Shown: positions 9,265 to 18,226 of the stretch, one piece after another | Layout of the letters: every line of letters begins with the position of its first letter | Position numbering within the stretch: the stretch's first letter is position 1 | Origin: Taibaiella helva | GTDB taxonomy: Bacteria; Bacteroidota; Bacteroidia; Chitinophagales; Chitinophagaceae | Direction: 5' to 3' | Assembly (NCBI RefSeq): GCF_003545695.1 | Contig: NZ_QUZZ01000003.1 | Location: 496,001-560,000 of the forward strand | DNA length: 64,000 nucleotides | The notes under the pieces: generated by a model | What the model was told of the DNA's origin: nothing | Databases searched by the model: none | The model's input: the letters and a program-made list of their open reading frames with translations, nothing else | Position numbers and translations under genes: made by a program

Positions 9265-9765
9265 CTAATGACATTTGAAATGCTCGAAGGGCTCTTTGCA
9301 GTCGAGGCAGCGGTACATCGATTTACAGCTCGTTGCACCGAACTGGCTGATCATCTCCGTATGAAGCGAGTGGCAGCGGGGGCATTCGATCTCTTCTTCT
9401 TCAAAAAGATCCAGCGCCTGCTGTGCGCGACGTATGGGGGGAGCAATGCCATAAGCTTTCATTTTGGCCTTGCCCTCTTCTGTGATCCAGTCCGTGGTCC
9501 AGGCCGGGGCCAGCTGAAGCTCGATATTTACCTTAGGAATACCTCGTCCCATCAGAGCCATCCGGATCTGCATGCTGATGATATCCATAGCCGGACAGCC
9601 GCTATAGGTGGGGGTGATGGTTACCGATACTTCGCGGCCGTCGTCTACCAGGATCACGTCGCGCACAATACCCAGGTCTATAATGGACACAGCCGGTATT
9701 TCGGGATCGGAGATCTCGGACAGCCAGGCATAAAGTTGCGGGATGGATAGCTTTTCGGTAGTCAT
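9265..9765 (-). CDS. paaD: Phenylacetyl-CoA epoxidase maturation subunit PaaD (PaaJ)
   Basis: 166 residues. The N-terminal MIP18/DUF59 domain (SDPEIPAVSIIDLGIVRDV ... TPTYSGCPAM, residues ~15-110) is followed by a C-terminal zinc ribbon (CPRCHS ... YRCLDCKEPFEHFKCH). This two-part layout distinguishes PaaD from SufT-like DUF59 proteins. PaaD helps assemble the metal/Fe-S centre of the PaaABCE ring epoxidase acting on phenylacetyl-CoA. No paaA, B, C, E or other phenylacetate gene lies in this window, so the gene is separated from its usual operon. Confidence 0.85.
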   Translation of the reverse strand: MTTEKLSIPQLYAWLSEISDPEIPAVSIIDLGIVRDVILVDDGREVSVTITPTYSGCPAMDIISMQIRMALMGRGIPKVNIELQLAPAWTTDWITEEGKAKMKAYGIAPPIRRAQQALDLFEEEEIECPRCHSLHTEMISQFGATSCKSMYRCLDCKEPFEHFKCH

Positions 9766-9821
9766 GCGCTTACAAATTTAAGGCTAATGCCGCTATGGTC
9801 ACATTGAAATAGCCGATCTGC

Positions 9822-10316
9822 TTATTGCTTCATCCTGTCGATGATGGCGGTGGTGGAAAAGCCTTCCAGCGTAGGTACGATCACCGTACGGCCTCCGTAG
9901 CTGCTTACAAAATCATTGCCTACTACGGTTTCAGGTGTATAATCGCCTCCTTTTACGATCACGTCGGGACGGATCGTCCGGATCAGCTCAAGTGGGGTGT
10001 CTTCGTCGAAGAGGCAAACGGCATCTACAAACAGCTGCGCCGCTATCACCAATGCCCTTGAATGTTCGTCATTGACGGGGCGGCCTTCGCCTTTGAGCTT
10101 CTTTACCGACGCATCGGTATTGAGCCCCAGCACCAGCTTGCTGCCTTCTTCCGCAGCAGCCAGCAGCAGCTGTACATGGCCCTGGTGCAGCACATCGAAG
10201 CAGCCGTTGGTGAACACGATCTTATAACCTTTTATCCGCCAGCCGGCACAAAGATGCGCAAGGGCTTCCCGGTTCACGATCTTAGCTTGTACGGATTCCT
10301 TCTTGGTAAGCTTCAT
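9822..10316 (-). CDS. rfaE2: D-glycero-beta-D-manno-heptose 1-phosphate adenylyltransferase
   Basis: 164 residues, a stand-alone nucleotidyltransferase domain corresponding to the C-terminal half of HldE. The VFTNGCFDVLHQGHVQ segment holds the HxGH-type nucleotide-binding motif, and VKGGDYTPETVVG and GFSTTAIIDR are typical of the family. It makes ADP-D-glycero-beta-D-manno-heptose for LPS-type core glycans. It overlaps the end of the upstream membrane gene by 35 nt, indicating coupling. The kinase partner (rfaE1) is not in the window. Confidence 0.92.
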   Translation of the reverse strand: MKLTKKESVQAKIVNREALAHLCAGWRIKGYKIVFTNGCFDVLHQGHVQLLLAAAEEGSKLVLGLNTDASVKKLKGEGRPVNDEHSRALVIAAQLFVDAVCLFDEDTPLELIRTIRPDVIVKGGDYTPETVVGNDFVSSYGGRTVIVPTLEGFSTTAIIDRMKQ

Positions 10317-11304
10317 GTTGTTTACGATTGTATAAAGGTAGCGCGATTAAAGCGAAGAGGCCCAGCACCAGCACAATGGCGGTTTGCGCCGCCCAGCTGA
10401 CCCAGCCGTAGGCCAGACCCACGCCTTCGCTGAGGCCATATAGAATAAGCACCTGTGCAACAATGACCGGGTAGGCGCCTATACCGCCCGGAGTCGCGAT
10501 CATGCCCACGCTGCCGAAAGAGATCACCGCCAGCCCGGATAATGCCGGCAGGTGTTCGGTTTCGGGCAGGGCCTGGTAGCCGACAATAATGGCGCCGGTA
10601 TAACAGGTCCAGATGAGCAGGGTGTACAGCAGAAACAGGCCTTTCTTTCTCACTAAGGCGATAGCTTTGAGCCCTTCGCCAATACCCTTGATAATGTGTC
10701 CTACTTTAGAATTTTTGATCTTCCGGTAAAGGAGCACGATGGCTGCGATACCCGCCAGTACAACGCCGAGCGCGATCAGTATCCTGGCCCATATGAATTG
10801 GCCGCCGGCATCGGTGAATAATTTCAGGTAAAGATCGCGGGCGATCGGGTAGATCACATCATATTGCAGGCCCAGGGTAAGGAACACAATAGCCAGGAGG
10901 CATACCATATCGAAGGCCCGCTCCGCAATAATGGTACCCACCAGCTTATCGGCCGGCACCTTCTCATACTTGGCCAACACCGTGCATTTGGCGACCTCTC
11001 CGAGGCGGGGAACCAGCGTGTTGGCCAGGTAGCCGATCAGCACCGAGAAGGTAGTATTGGCAGTGGAAGGGTAAATGTCAAGCGGCTGCAGGATAAGCTT
11101 CCATCGGAGCGCCCGGAAAAAATGCGACAGGAAGCCGATGGTAAAGATGGGCAGCGCGTACCACCAGCGTACATGGCGAAAGGCGGCAAACATCGCCTCC
11201 TTCTCCACGTCGTTCATCGCGTTATAGCGCCAGGCGATCAATCCGATACCCAGTCCCAGGAAAATGATCAGCTGCAGTATCGTGGATATAGTCTTTTTGG
11301 TCAT
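10282..11304 (-). CDS. Flippase-like / lysylphosphatidylglycerol synthase TM domain membrane protein
   Basis: 340 residues with about 8 hydrophobic helices from residue 8 onward. It resembles the LPG_synthase_TM (UPF0104) family: ALRWKLILQPL and NTLVPRLGEVAKCTVLAKYEKVP match the family pattern of a conserved helix followed by RxGE. Members move or use lipids or glycolipids in the cytoplasmic membrane; the exact substrate is unknown. Its 3' end overlaps rfaE2 by 35 nt, which ties it loosely to envelope glycan assembly. Confidence 0.85.
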   Translation of the reverse strand: MTKKTISTILQLIIFLGLGIGLIAWRYNAMNDVEKEAMFAAFRHVRWWYALPIFTIGFLSHFFRALRWKLILQPLDIYPSTANTTFSVLIGYLANTLVPRLGEVAKCTVLAKYEKVPADKLVGTIIAERAFDMVCLLAIVFLTLGLQYDVIYPIARDLYLKLFTDAGGQFIWARILIALGVVLAGIAAIVLLYRKIKNSKVGHIIKGIGEGLKAIALVRKKGLFLLYTLLIWTCYTGAIIVGYQALPETEHLPALSGLAVISFGSVGMIATPGGIGAYPVIVAQVLILYGLSEGVGLAYGWVSWAAQTAIVLVLGLFALIALPLYNRKQHEAYQEGIRTS

Positions 11305-11416
11305 TGTTGTTTAACAGGGATTAGGCGTAAAGGTACCGGTTGGCCGTAATAAAAGATGGAAACCAAAAATCAAAAATAAATTTTCAATTTCTGATTTCCA
11401 CTGAGAAAAATCAAGA

Positions 11417-11761
11417 TTACAATTTGTTACCTTCCTTGGGAAAGATCACCGTAGGCTTGAAAGACCTGGCTTCTTCAAAGTCCATCAGCGCATAGGAAAT
11501 GATGATCACCAGGTCGCCGGGGCTCACTTTCCGGGCTGCCGGTCCGTTCAGGCATATCTTGCCGCTACCCCTTATACCTTTGATGATATAAGTTTCCAGC
11601 CGTTCGCCGTTATTGAGGTTTACGATCTGTACCTTTTCATGCTCGATAAAGTTGGCGGCATCCATCAGGTCTTCATCAATGGTCACGCTGCCGATATAGT
11701 TCAGATCGGCTTCTGTCACCACCACCCGGTGCAACTTCGACTTCATTACCTGTATTTGCAT
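11417..11761 (-). CDS. panD: Aspartate 1-decarboxylase (pyruvoyl-dependent)
   Basis: 114 residues from [12 protein letters not shown]; a 7-codon extension upstream to 11782 is possible but crosses the promoter-like element. The self-cleavage site is Gly24-Ser25 in [11 protein letters not shown], where Ser25 becomes the pyruvoyl cofactor. The enzyme makes beta-alanine from aspartate for pantothenate/CoA synthesis. Family-typical length. No panB or panC is adjacent. Confidence 0.95.
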   Translation of the reverse strand: MQIQVMKSKLHRVVVTEADLNYIGSVTIDEDLMDAANFIEHEKVQIVNLNNGERLETYIIKGIRGSGKICLNGPAARKVSPGDLVIIISYALMDFEEARSFKPTVIFPKEGNKL

Positions 11762-11779
11762 ATGCTCAGTTTTGCGCCG

Positions 11780-11787
11780 CAAAGCTA
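11780..11787 (-). promoter_or_regulatory. Bacteroidota -7 element before panD
   Basis: On the minus strand TAGCTTTG matches TAnnTTTG, 18 nt before the preferred panD start at 11761. The -33 region is not clear. It supports the shorter panD start. Confidence 0.4.
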
Positions 11788-11803
11788 CAAAGAATATATA
11801 ACA

Positions 11804-11819
11804 TGCCCCTTCAGGGGCA
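11804..11819. terminator. Possible terminator hairpin after the ABC permease gene
   Basis: TGCCCC-TTCA-GGGGCA inverted repeat, 67 nt past the permease stop on the minus strand. No strong T run follows, so termination is uncertain. Confidence 0.35.
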
Positions 11820-11885
11820 GTTATAAAACTATTGACGATGTTTATCTTTTATAGCAAGCTTTTGAATGCGTACCTGTTATGAATT

Positions 11886-13532
11886 TTATTGCGTTCTGGC
11901 AATTTTGTCCCACAGCAGCCAGGCCGCGATAAGGCTCAAGGACGCAACCAGCAGGTGCACCCACCAGTACAGCGGCAGCAGCAGGAAGGCATGCAGGACG
12001 CCCACGAGCGCCGTCAGCGCCAGCACAAGAATGGTCGTAAAGAAACGTTGGCTTTTTTCTTCTTTCAGGCTTTCGGCCGATACAGAAGCCGGCATCTCTT
12101 TAAAGAGCACCAGCACCTGTACAAAATAAACGGCGATGCAATTGCAGGCCATAAGGATAAGATTGCTCCACAGCGCGCCCCTGGTAGCGATGAGCAGGAC
12201 AACCGACCAGGCCAGGAAGGCCGGGAAATAATACCGGGTGAACAATGCCCAGCCGGTACCCAGCCGTACATGTCCCCTGAACGATCCCGGTGCGGTTTCA
12301 TAAACCCAGGCTGCTTTATACTGCGCCGATGCTTTGATGCTCATCAGCGCTGCGGTAACCGGGTACATCAGCATATACACCGGAAGGAGACATTTGGCGG
12401 CCTTGATGCTGCCTTCGCCGGTACTGATCACTTTCCAGATATCCGACAGCAGGGGAAAGGCGGTGAAAATGACATAGGCATAAGCGGGAAGCACCATCAT
12501 TTTGTACTCGGTAGTGCGGCTGGCGAACCTGCGTGCGAACAGGAAGCCCGCTTGAGCGGCGGGGTGCCTGAGCAGCAGGTAATGCTTCTGCTTTGCTCTT
12601 GTGCTGCGGGCTTCCCTGGTCCGACCTTTCGCTGCCGTTTCAAAGCCAGATCCCATCTCGCTCAGGCGTTCCGAAAATTTAGGCGCCAATACCCGCACAA
12701 TGAACAGCAGGCTTATGACCGGGCTCCCCCATAGTGCAAGGTGCATCCGCCAGGTTGCTTTATGCATCCAGGCTTCAGTGATCCAGTACTGGGGCATCCA
12801 GGAGAGCAGGCGCGAATACCGGAGCACCACCGAGAGGTTCGCGCTTTCCAGCTTATCCATAAAGGAATGCTGCATGCTGAGGTAGATCCAGCCGATGAAA
12901 ATGGCTTGCAGCCAGTAAACTATCTTCTTGAACCGCTGCCCTGAAACGAAGCGCAGCACCAAGATCAGCAGCAATTGTACCGCTGCAAACAGGATCGTAA
13001 GCCCCGGCAGCAGCAGCGCCAGGTAATGCAGGCCACGGAGCCAGCCATCCCTGATGCTCAGCGCGATAATCATTGCAAAGGATAAGGGAATGGCGCTGGT
13101 CAGGAATTTGTAGCCCATAAACAGCAGGCGGTACAGGATCATCGTTCTGCTGTTGACCGGCCGGGGCAGCAGAATGCTGTTGTCGCTGGTGTCGGTAAGC
13201 TGGCTGGAGAAAGTCATCACCAGCATCAGCGCCGCGAACAGGAAATAGGAAAAGGTGACCAGCAGCAGGCCGATCTCCTTGTCGGGGATGATCAGCAGCA
13301 AGGGTACATAGGTAAGGCCCAGCAGCGCAGGGAGCAGCATGTGCAGCAAAGATCGCAGCACAGGATGAAGATTGTATTGCTTTTTACTGCCGCCCGCCCG
13401 CCAGGATATAGGCTCCCTGTTGGAGAGCGTTGTCTTTAGCTTCAGGATGAGCAGGAGCTGGCGGCTGTCGGCGCCGGACAACGTCCAGAAAGGGCTAAGC
13501 AGCTTTACCAGCGCTAAAAATATCCGGTCCAT
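11886..13532 (-). CDS. ABC-type exporter membrane protein
   Basis: 548 residues with about 12 hydrophobic segments in two blocks (residues ~60-270 and ~330-545), separated by a basic cytoplasmic stretch around 290-310. No conserved domain is recognised by eye, but the start codon shares a base with the stop of the upstream ATPase gene (TAATG arrangement), so it is almost certainly the membrane subunit of that ABC transporter. Bacteroidota have several such large, divergent ABC-2-like permeases. Substrate unknown. Confidence 0.75.
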   Translation of the reverse strand: MDRIFLALVKLLSPFWTLSGADSRQLLLILKLKTTLSNREPISWRAGGSKKQYNLHPVLRSLLHMLLPALLGLTYVPLLLIIPDKEIGLLLVTFSYFLFAALMLVMTFSSQLTDTSDNSILLPRPVNSRTMILYRLLFMGYKFLTSAIPLSFAMIIALSIRDGWLRGLHYLALLLPGLTILFAAVQLLLILVLRFVSGQRFKKIVYWLQAIFIGWIYLSMQHSFMDKLESANLSVVLRYSRLLSWMPQYWITEAWMHKATWRMHLALWGSPVISLLFIVRVLAPKFSERLSEMGSGFETAAKGRTREARSTRAKQKHYLLLRHPAAQAGFLFARRFASRTTEYKMMVLPAYAYVIFTAFPLLSDIWKVISTGEGSIKAAKCLLPVYMLMYPVTAALMSIKASAQYKAAWVYETAPGSFRGHVRLGTGWALFTRYYFPAFLAWSVVLLIATRGALWSNLILMACNCIAVYFVQVLVLFKEMPASVSAESLKEEKSQRFFTTILVLALTALVGVLHAFLLLPLYWWVHLLVASLSLIAAWLLWDKIARTQ

Positions 13533-14332
13533 TATACTGCTCCTCCTTCCCGGTTAAAGATCGAAATAAAATCGCCGCCATGATCGTGGCTGCGGTCGCG
13601 TCCGGTGAGCAGCGCGAAAATATCTTCCAGGCTTTCAGTACCTGCCTGCGCCCGCAGCTCGCTCATGGTACCGTTGGCCATAATGCGGCCGTCGCGGATA
13701 AGCACGATCCGGTCGGATACTTTTTCGACCACATCCATAATATGCGAGCAGTAAAGGATAGTCTTCCCGGCTTTCTTCAAACCGCCGATGATCTCTTTCA
13801 GCAGGATGACTGCATTGGCATCCAGCCCTGAAAGCGGTTCGTCCATCAGCACGATCTGAGGGTCGTGCAGTAAGGCCGAAGTGATGAGGACCTTTTGCTT
13901 CATGCCTTTGGAAAAGCCATCCATGCGCTGGTGCAGCGCTTCCGTAAGGCCGAACATATCCAGCATGCGGTGACCACGTTCTTCGACTACCGCTTCGTCC
14001 ATATTGTACAAGCCGCCGATGAAGTGAAGGTATTCCATCGGCGTCAGCATCTCGTACAGCATAGCGTTTTCCGGGATGTAGCCGATCAGGGCTTTCTGCT
14101 CCTGCATATGCTGCCGGAAGTCTTTGCCCATAATGTTGACTTGTCCCAGGTATTCGGTGATAAGGCCGGTAAGAATCTTTACAGTAGTGGATTTCCCGGC
14201 GCCGTTGGCGCCGATATAACCGATGACCTGCCCTTGCGGGATCGTCAGGTTGATATTGTGTAATACAGGCCTGTCGTAGCTTTTGGAGACATTGATGATC
14301 TCGATGGCCGGTACGGCCGCTGTTTCGCTCAT
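13532..14332 (-). CDS. ABC transporter ATP-binding protein
   Basis: 266 residues from the ATG at 14332 (MSETAAVPAIEI). Walker A is GANGAGKST (residues 41-49), the signature is a variant FSKGMKQKV, Walker B is IVLMDEPLSGLD, and the H-loop His is in LYCSHIMD. It is similar to CcmA/ABC-2-type exporter ATPases. It is coupled to the downstream permease gene by overlapping stop/start, and together they form a two-gene exporter. The start lies 67 nt from the divergent antiporter gene. Confidence 0.93.
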   Translation of the reverse strand: MSETAAVPAIEIINVSKSYDRPVLHNINLTIPQGQVIGYIGANGAGKSTTVKILTGLITEYLGQVNIMGKDFRQHMQEQKALIGYIPENAMLYEMLTPMEYLHFIGGLYNMDEAVVEERGHRMLDMFGLTEALHQRMDGFSKGMKQKVLITSALLHDPQIVLMDEPLSGLDANAVILLKEIIGGLKKAGKTILYCSHIMDVVEKVSDRIVLIRDGRIMANGTMSELRAQAGTESLEDIFALLTGRDRSHDHGGDFISIFNREGGAV

Positions 14333-14399
14333 AGAAAACAAAGATATAGATTTCGTATCTTCGGCCGGATCGCATTGTTTATTAACGGCTTTTTGACTT

Positions 14400-15656
14400 A
14401 TGGAACTGTACTACTCTTTCTCTATCCTCATCGTCCTTTCTGCAATTTTCGCCTATATCAACGCCCGCTTCCTGAAGCTGCCCGCTACTATCGGCATTAT
14501 GCTTATTGCTTTAATGGTGTCTATAGGCCTTTTCGCTACCAATAATATTTTCCCGCATACCTTCGACCGGCTGTCCCGCCTGCTTAACGATTTTGATTTC
14601 GCCGATATCCTGATGGGCGCTATGCTCAACTTCCTGCTTTTTGCCGGCGCTATCCACATCAATATGAGCGACCTGAAAGAACAACGCATACCCGTTGTGG
14701 TCTTCTCTACAGTAAGCGTGATCATCTCTACCTTCTTTGTCGGCATACTGAGCTATTACGCTTTGCATTGGCTGGGTTTCGATGTGCCGATGATCCAGTG
14801 TCTCGTCTTCGGCGCGCTTATTTCGCCTACCGATCCTGTGGCTGTGCTGGGCATCCTGAAGCAGGCCGGTGTGCCCAAATCGCTGGAGACGAAAGTGGCC
14901 GGCGAATCCCTGTTCAACGATGGTGTAGCTGTCGTGGTATTTGTTACCTTGCTGCAGGTGGCGCAAGGTAAAGAGGTGGACCTGTCTTTCGGCAGCGTAT
15001 CGCTGCTATTGGCCAAGGAGGCCCTGGGCGGGCTGGCTATCGGTTTGCTGCTGGGCTTCCTGGGCTCGCGCATGATGAAGCGGATCGACAATTATAAAGT
15101 CGATGTGCTTATTACCCTGGCCATTGTTATGGGCGGTTATCTTATCGTACACAGCCTGCACATGTCGGGTCCGCTGGCTATGGTGGCGGCAGGCCTGGTA
15201 GTGGGCAACTATGGTCGTACCAAAGCCATGAGCGAAGTGTCGAAAGATTACCTGGATAAGTTCTGGGAGCTGATCGATGAAATACTGAACGCCCTGCTGT
15301 TCCTTATTATCGGCTTCGAGTTGCTGGTCATTCCCGATCTGACTCTGTACTGGAAGATCGGTATGCTTTGCATCGGCATTGTGCTGGCAGCACGTTTCTT
15401 TTCTATATGGATCCCTTCCAAGATCATTCCTTTCCGAAGCAATAAATTTGACCGAAAGACCATCACTATCCTCGTATGGGGCGGCTTGCGGGGCGGGGTA
15501 TCTATAGCCCTGGCGCTGTCGATCGATGATGGTCTGAACAAGAACCTCTTCCTGGCGATCACCTATTTTATCGTACTGTTTTCTATCCTCGTCCAGGGTC
15601 TTACGATCAGCAGGCTTACTTCCACCCGTGAGCTGCGCAGGAGTGTAGACACCTGA
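14400..15656 (+). CDS. Sodium:proton antiporter, CPA1/NhaP type
   Basis: 418 residues with about 12 transmembrane helices. Motifs of the CPA1 family are visible: ALISPTDPVAVLGIL (the central crossing region with functional Asp), AGESLFNDGVAVVVF (the ND ion-binding motif) and a late LRGGVSIALAL. It exchanges Na+ or K+ for H+ across the cytoplasmic membrane in pH or salt homeostasis. No long cytoplasmic regulatory tail is present. It is divergent from the ABC gene pair and followed by gcvH. Confidence 0.92.
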   Translation: MELYYSFSILIVLSAIFAYINARFLKLPATIGIMLIALMVSIGLFATNNIFPHTFDRLSRLLNDFDFADILMGAMLNFLLFAGAIHINMSDLKEQRIPVVVFSTVSVIISTFFVGILSYYALHWLGFDVPMIQCLVFGALISPTDPVAVLGILKQAGVPKSLETKVAGESLFNDGVAVVVFVTLLQVAQGKEVDLSFGSVSLLLAKEALGGLAIGLLLGFLGSRMMKRIDNYKVDVLITLAIVMGGYLIVHSLHMSGPLAMVAAGLVVGNYGRTKAMSEVSKDYLDKFWELIDEILNALLFLIIGFELLVIPDLTLYWKIGMLCIGIVLAARFFSIWIPSKIIPFRSNKFDRKTITILVWGGLRGGVSIALALSIDDGLNKNLFLAITYFIVLFSILVQGLTISRLTSTRELRRSVDT

Positions 15657-15729
15657 TCCGTTGAGGGAATGATTTTGTCGCTTTGTGATTTTTTTCGCTT
15701 ATTTTCGCCCCATAAAAAATTGAACAGAA

Positions 15730-16107
15730 ATGAATTTTCCTGAAAATCTGAAATACACCAAAGAACACGAATGGGTGTTGCTCGAAGGAGATACCGCCAC
15801 TGTAGGCATCACTGAATTTGCACAGCGCGAGCTGGGCGATATCGTTTATGTAGAGATCGAAACGGTAGGCCAGGCCCTCAATGCCGGCGATGTATTCGGT
15901 TCTGTAGAAGCGGTAAAAACAGTATCTGACCTGTATCTGCCGGTTGGCGGTAAGATTACTGAGGTGAACAGCGGTCTGAGCGGTGCGCCCGAGTCGGTGA
16001 ACCAGGATCCCTATGGCAGCGGATGGATGATCAAAATGCAGGTAAGCAATCCCGCAGATGTGGAAACATTGCTGGATGCCAAAGCTTATGAAGCCCTGGT
16101 AGGATAG
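15730..16107 (+). CDS. gcvH: Glycine cleavage system H protein
   Basis: 125 residues, normal size. The lipoyl attachment Lys63 sits in GSVEAVKTVSDLY, and TKEHEWV near the N-terminus and GSGWMIKM near the C-terminus are family hallmarks. It carries the aminomethyl group between P, T and L proteins. gcvT lies 47 kb away at 62432 and gcvP is not in the window, so the glycine cleavage genes are dispersed. Confidence 0.97.
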   Translation: MNFPENLKYTKEHEWVLLEGDTATVGITEFAQRELGDIVYVEIETVGQALNAGDVFGSVEAVKTVSDLYLPVGGKITEVNSGLSGAPESVNQDPYGSGWMIKMQVSNPADVETLLDAKAYEALVG

Positions 16108-16221
16108 CACCTGCTTTCTCAACGCAATATCTTTTCAGCATAAAGAGGATGTACCAGCATGCTTTTTATGCTGATTTTGTAAATACCCTTTTCTTCAAAC
16201 GCTTTTAAAACGCATTGGCTT

Positions 16222-16695
16222 ATGCATACCGGAATGTTGCACCTGCACGCCATCCTACGCTGGATCGTATTGATTGTGGCCCTTTGGGCGATCATTAAAA
16301 TGGCCTCGGGCAGGAAAGGCGGCAAAGCCTTCTCCCCTTCCGATAAGCGCCCGGCGCTGTTCTTTCTCATCGTTATGGACCTTCAGCTGCTGATCGGCCT
16401 GTACCTGTATTTCAGCAGCCCGGTATGGGGATTTGCCAGCCTGAAGAACAACGATATGGGTGTGGTGATGCACGATAAAGCCCTGCGTTTCTTCGCAGTA
16501 GAACACCTGCTGGGGATGCTCATCAGCGTGATCCTGGTGCATATCGGCTACTCCGCCACTAAGAAAGCTGTCAGCGACCAGAAGAAGTTCAATAAAGCTT
16601 TCTGGTGCTTCCTTATTGCGCTGATACTGATCCTGGTTACTATACCCTGGCCCTTCCGCGAGGCGCTGGGCCGCGGATGGATGCCTGGTGCTTAA
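16222..16695 (+). CDS. Four-helix membrane protein (cytochrome b-like, uncharacterised)
   Basis: 157 residues with four predicted membrane helices (~9-27, ~46-66, ~90-110, ~127-145). Histidines in the first helix region (LHLHAILRW), MHDKALRFFAVEHLLGM and LVHIGYS would allow haem ligation, as in small cytochrome b-like proteins of Bacteroidota, but this is inference. It ends 14 nt before plsC and is probably co-transcribed with it. Confidence 0.7.
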   Translation: MHTGMLHLHAILRWIVLIVALWAIIKMASGRKGGKAFSPSDKRPALFFLIVMDLQLLIGLYLYFSSPVWGFASLKNNDMGVVMHDKALRFFAVEHLLGMLISVILVHIGYSATKKAVSDQKKFNKAFWCFLIALILILVTIPWPFREALGRGWMPGA

Positions 16696-16709
16696 CGAAC
16701 GAGTCTTGC

Positions 16710-17429
16710 ATGCGTTACCTGTATGTGATCTGGGCCATGGTGTGGTTTGTGGCCCTTTTCCTTTTGCTTTTTCCTTTTTTCCTGCTGCTCAGCCTCTTTA
16801 AAAGCTGGGGCAGGAAAGCCATATGGCAGCTGATCCGGGGCTGGAGCTATGTATGGTTCTTCCTGATCGGCATGCCGGTCAGGCGTATCTATCAGCAAAG
16901 ACCGGTAAAAGGAAAGCCTTATATCGTGGTTGCCAATCATGCCTCCTATATTGACACGCCGCTGATCTTTCGCGCGATCCCTTTCTTTGTGCGGCCGCTG
17001 GCCAAAAAGGAGCTGGCAAGCATCCCGCTTTTTGGTTTCCTGTACCGGCAAATGGCCGTGCTGGTCGACCGCAATGATGCTAAAAGCAAATACAGGAGCG
17101 TGCACATGCTGCGCCGTACCCTGCAGCGCGAAGGCAGCATTTTTATTTTTCCCGAAGGGACCTTTAATGAAACGGCCGATCCGCTGAAGTTCTTTTATGA
17201 CGGGGCTTTCCGGCTGGCGCTGCGTACACGGACGCCTATTTTGCCGGTGGTGTTCCCCGATGCGGTGAAACGCTGGCACTACCGCAGCTTCTGGAGCTGG
17301 TCGCCGGGCGTCAACCGGGCGATCTTTCTGCCTGAAGTTGCCGTAGACAATTTTGCTGTCGATGATATTGCCGGCCTGAAGCAGAAAGTGTTTGACATGA
17401 TGTGGGCGGCTAAGCGGGACGCGGAATAG
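16710..17429 (+). CDS. 1-acyl-sn-glycerol-3-phosphate acyltransferase (PlsC family)
   Basis: 239 residues from ATG 16710 (MRYLYVIWAMVW). The frame runs back to 16605, but that part overlaps the upstream gene. An N-terminal membrane helix pair is followed by the acyltransferase motifs NHASYID (catalytic His77 and Asp) and FPEGT (147-151). It transfers an acyl chain to lysophosphatidic acid in phospholipid synthesis. A 52-nt perfect palindrome follows directly. Confidence 0.92.
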   Translation: MRYLYVIWAMVWFVALFLLLFPFFLLLSLFKSWGRKAIWQLIRGWSYVWFFLIGMPVRRIYQQRPVKGKPYIVVANHASYIDTPLIFRAIPFFVRPLAKKELASIPLFGFLYRQMAVLVDRNDAKSKYRSVHMLRRTLQREGSIFIFPEGTFNETADPLKFFYDGAFRLALRTRTPILPVVFPDAVKRWHYRSFWSWSPGVNRAIFLPEVAVDNFAVDDIAGLKQKVFDMMWAAKRDAE

Positions 17430-17433
17430 GGAT

Positions 17434-17485
17434 AAAAAAAACGAGAAGTCAAGTTTTGATCAAAACTTGACTTCTCGTTTTTTTT
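17434..17485. terminator. Perfect 52-nt palindrome, bidirectional terminator
   Basis: Eight A, 18 nt of arm, the exact complement, then eight T, centred on TTGATCAA with no unpaired loop bases. It lies 5 nt after the plsC stop and 12 nt from the convergent nfu stop, and gives a classic stem plus U-run in both directions. Confidence 0.92.
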
Positions 17486-17496
17486 ATTGGAATATA

Positions 17497-18087
17497 TTAC
17501 TCTGCTTCTGCTACTACTTCTTTCACTTCGGGGATCATTCTCTTCATCATGCCTTCGATGCCCGATTTCAGGGTGATCATAGATGAAGGACAGCCGGAGC
17601 AGCTGCCTTGCAGCATCAGCTTCACCACACCATCATCATAACCGCGGAAGCTGATCGCACCACCATCCATTTCTACTGCAGGCTTCACATAGTTTTCCAG
17701 CATTTCCTTAATGCGTTCCACCACATCTTTGTCGTCGGCATTTACCACGTAATCCGGTTCTTTCGCCGGCACCAGCTCTTCATTGATCACTGCTTTTCCT
17801 TCTTCCAGGTAGTTCTTCAGGAACTGGCGGATGGAAGGGATCACCTCTTCCCAAAGGGTTTCGGGCGTTTTGGTGAGGGTGACGAAATTGCTGGCGATAA
17901 AGACACCACGTACAAAGGGAAAGCCGAAGAGCTCCTGGGCCAGGGGCGAAGGAGCGGCATCCTTTTCCTCGGGGAAGTCGATGCTTTTGCCGGGGTACAA
18001 CAGCTTGTTGGCGACAAACTTCATGGTCTCCGGGTTAGGAGTCATCTCGGTATATATGCTTACGATAGTGCTTCCGGTTTTCAACAT
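17497..18087 (-). CDS. NifU-like Fe-S scaffold protein (Nfu type)
   Basis: 196 residues from MLKTGSTIVSIYTEM. An Nfu N-terminal domain (TPNPETMKFVANK ... GFPFVRGVFIASNFVTL, residues ~12-95) is followed by a NifU C-terminal domain (VERIKEMLENYVKPAVEMDGG ... GSCSGCPSS), whose CxxC pair holds a bridging Fe-S cluster in a dimer. It delivers Fe-S clusters to target proteins. An upstream open extension to 18144 has no family similarity. Confidence 0.93.
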   Translation of the reverse strand: MLKTGSTIVSIYTEMTPNPETMKFVANKLLYPGKSIDFPEEKDAAPSPLAQELFGFPFVRGVFIASNFVTLTKTPETLWEEVIPSIRQFLKNYLEEGKAVINEELVPAKEPDYVVNADDKDVVERIKEMLENYVKPAVEMDGGAISFRGYDDGVVKLMLQGSCSGCPSSMITLKSGIEGMMKRMIPEVKEVVAEAE

Positions 18088-18203
18088 AATTATAGCATTT
18101 GTACGGCAAAGGTACGGAATACAATCATCCGGCAAGCGAAACAATCGTGATAGTATAAAAGAAGAAATTGATAGCAGTCCGCGTTCTTAGTCCTGTAATC
18201 GGC

Positions 18204-18211
18204 TATTTTTG
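18204..18211 (+). promoter_or_regulatory. Bacteroidota -7 element before the Dabb gene
   Basis: TATTTTTG matches TAnnTTTG, 15 nt before ATG 18227. The -33 box is weak. Confidence 0.4.
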
Positions 18212-18226
18212 GCGTAAAAAAGAAAA

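Noticed and set aside
9265-9765. SufT-like DUF59 protein instead of PaaD
   Set aside because: The C-terminal zinc ribbon CPRCHS...FEHFKCH and the length fit PaaD.
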